Notes under the pieces: generated by a model
Database searches by the model: none
Told to the model about the DNA's origin: nothing
What the model saw: the letters and a program-made list of their open reading frames with translations, nothing else
Translations under genes and position numbers: made by a program
Shown here: positions 62,442-64,000 of the stretch, piece after piece
Position numbering within the stretch: position 1 is the first letter of the stretch
Layout of the letters: every line of letters begins with the position of its first letter
DNA from: Glycine soja
Taxonomy: Eukaryota; Streptophyta; Magnoliopsida; Fabales; Fabaceae
Reading direction: 5' to 3'
Assembly: GCF_004193775.1 (NCBI RefSeq)
Contig: NC_041011.1
Coordinates: forward strand, 8,955,656 to 9,019,655
Length of the DNA stretch: 64,000 nucleotides

Positions 62442-63706
62442 TTCTCTTTTTCCCTTTTTGTCTTTGTGGGTGCATGGCTTCATGCATGAAAGTAAGGGAA
62501 AGTCTTGGATCCAAAATTCCCTTATAACTACAACGTCTATATATGGATGTGTAGATTTTCCTTGTAAAACGCACGCACATATTCTGCGCCTTTGTCCTCT
62601 TTGGGATATACTTTTCATGGACTATCATTTGAAAGTGATGAGATTGAAGGATCCAAGGTACTTTCATGTGCCGTTGTTTCAGACTTAGTTAATAGTATGA
62701 GTGATAAAAGTTATAAGATTAATTTATTGATTGAAAATAAAAATTTAAAAGTTAAAGGAATGAGAAACAAAGAAATCATGAGTTTGAATTTTCAAATAAT
62801 TCATATTTTAATAAATAATTAATAACTAATATTAAGCGATAAAAAATATTAATAATGAAGATGTATCACCATTATCTAGCTCAAAGTAACCACCACCATT
62901 CATGCATGCTTTTGGTGGCACAGTATGGGGTGTGTGCAAGTGGTCTCACTCTTATATGTAGAAAGAGTTGGTCAAAAGAGAATGCATGTGCAAGCTGGTG
63001 GAATATCACACGCGATTCTTAAAATCAAGAATGTGTGTGTGAATAGATCTCAAACAGACGAATAATTCTGCTTTTGATGTGTGTTGTGTTGGGTCATTTT
63101 CCTAAAGATAGCGAATATGTGTGTGAGTTGTGCTAAGAATGAGAAAGAAAGCATTTCCCTCATCAAAACATGTCTTCGTACATCTTATGCTGATAATAAT
63201 CAACTTTGAACAGAATAAAATTATGCTTTTATGCGATGGGTTTTAATTAATAAGATAAGGTTGAAATCAACAAAAGCTTCCCAAAGTTGTTGTATTCACA
63301 TTAATTTACCCAATTCCAGAAGAGGATCTTGCCCTGTCATAACCTTTCAGGTTTTGAACAATCACTGAATAAGTATTCTAGCTATAGCCTTACACTGGTC
63401 GAGGCCGTAAAATATTATAGAGGAATTTAATTAACCTTTCATATTTATATCCAATTTAATTAACCTAACACAATTAAATATTTAATTAGCTAGAAAATTT
63501 TGATAATATATTCTTTTATATTTTCGTCTAATTATAAATTATCATTATAATAAGATGGTTGATTTTTGTAATAATTATTTTAAAAATTATATTTAAAGTA
63601 AATGCTAACTATTTGATAGCGTAAGTGTTGGTATATGAAAATAATTCTTTAACAATAATTTGTACAAAAGAAACTAATTACGATGAGAAACAATCTTCGT
63701 AGAATC

Positions 63707-63922
63707 TTAAATTGAAGAAATTAATGGAGAACACGCATGTATTTCAAATGAAAACATTATTGAAATTTCGCAAGAAATATATCTTCCTTGTGCAATGAAT
63801 ATAACTAGATTTAATTTTCTAACCTTCTCAGTTCTCATATCACTTGGAAACAAACCAAAAGTAAGCATTAGTATCAACATATAGAAATAGAAAATTAATT
63901 GTATCGATCTGTTCATATCCAT
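63707..63922 (-). CDS. Small ORF with signal-peptide-like start (doubtful)
   Basis: 71 codons beginning MDMNRSIQLIFYFYMLILML, a basic start followed by a hydrophobic core like a secretion signal, then FGLFPSDMRTEKVRK. First exons of legume small secreted (defensin-like) peptides look like this, with the cysteine-rich part in the next exon. I found no cysteine-rich second exon downstream on this strand, and the tail has only two cysteines. It could equally be a chance ORF or a relic exon. Confidence 0.18.
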   Translation of the reverse strand: MDMNRSIQLIFYFYMLILMLTFGLFPSDMRTEKVRKLNLVIFIAQGRYISCEISIMFSFEIHACSPLISSI

Positions 63923-64000
63923 ATATTTGTTTGTTGATATTTTTCTTTGATAGCATCATCGAAACATTGATTTATTTTTTATGTCTTTGTGTTGCAATAA

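Larger units (their letters stand above)
59185..64000. other. Right-hand intergenic region
   Basis: AT-rich host sequence without a convincing gene. Contains a tRNA-like SINE (about 60425-60577), a short (AT)n (62417-62440) and a small ORF of doubtful meaning at 63707-63922. The leader-like pyrimidine-rich stretch near 59740-59830 has no following ORF. Confidence 0.5.

Overview
This is plant nuclear DNA, almost certainly from a legume close to soybean (Glycine). The evidence is the AT-rich intergenic sequence with long (AT)n and (TAA)n tracts, spliced genes with GT-AG introns, several CACTA DNA transposons, and Sirevirus-type Copia LTRs packed with the GTAATCGATTAC palindrome. Species assignment is inference from style and not a database match.

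Only one gene looks intact. It is a three-exon SMXL3-type gene (SMAX1-LIKE, Clp-N/degenerate AAA family; predicted 869 aa) at 1482-5580 on the + strand. A 128-bp inverted-repeat miniature element lies just upstream of its start codon.

Most of the rest, from 6 kb to 59 kb, is a nested transposon landscape. Four CACTA-superfamily elements are delimited here by their termini and 3-bp target duplications. CACTA-A (6089-10682, TSD TGT) carries an exon resembling D-2-hydroxyglutarate dehydrogenase. CACTA-B (13928-18305, TSD GTG) carries pieces of a YTH-domain (ECT) gene and a PRA1 gene in the same orientation, and was later hit by a solo LTR. CACTA-C (25200-41388, TSD TTT) carries a decayed TNP2 transposase and a second gene ending in a Ulp1-like domain, with two solo LTRs, an old Copia relic and two long palindromes inside it. 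CACTA-D (42664-59181, TSD ATT) belongs to the same family as CACTA-A but lies in the opposite orientation, and retains parts of both transposase genes.

A Sirevirus-like Copia element (44009-54398, TSD TAATT) inserted into an exon of the CACTA-D TNPA-like gene. The locus then rearranged. About 3.3 kb (host flank, CACTA-D end, TNPA C-terminal exon and LTR) is present twice, at 41791-45070 and 51135-54398. The internal part of the retroelement is cut off in its env-like ORF at the second copy. This is best explained by a tandem duplication joined to a solo-LTR allele.

Around and between these blocks are a GRF zinc-finger pseudogene (13.3-13.8 kb), a roughly 1-kb (TAA)n array (20.5-21.5 kb), a 1-kb foldback element (21.8-22.8 kb) and likely tRNA-derived SINEs. 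The right end (59.2-64 kb) has no convincing gene.
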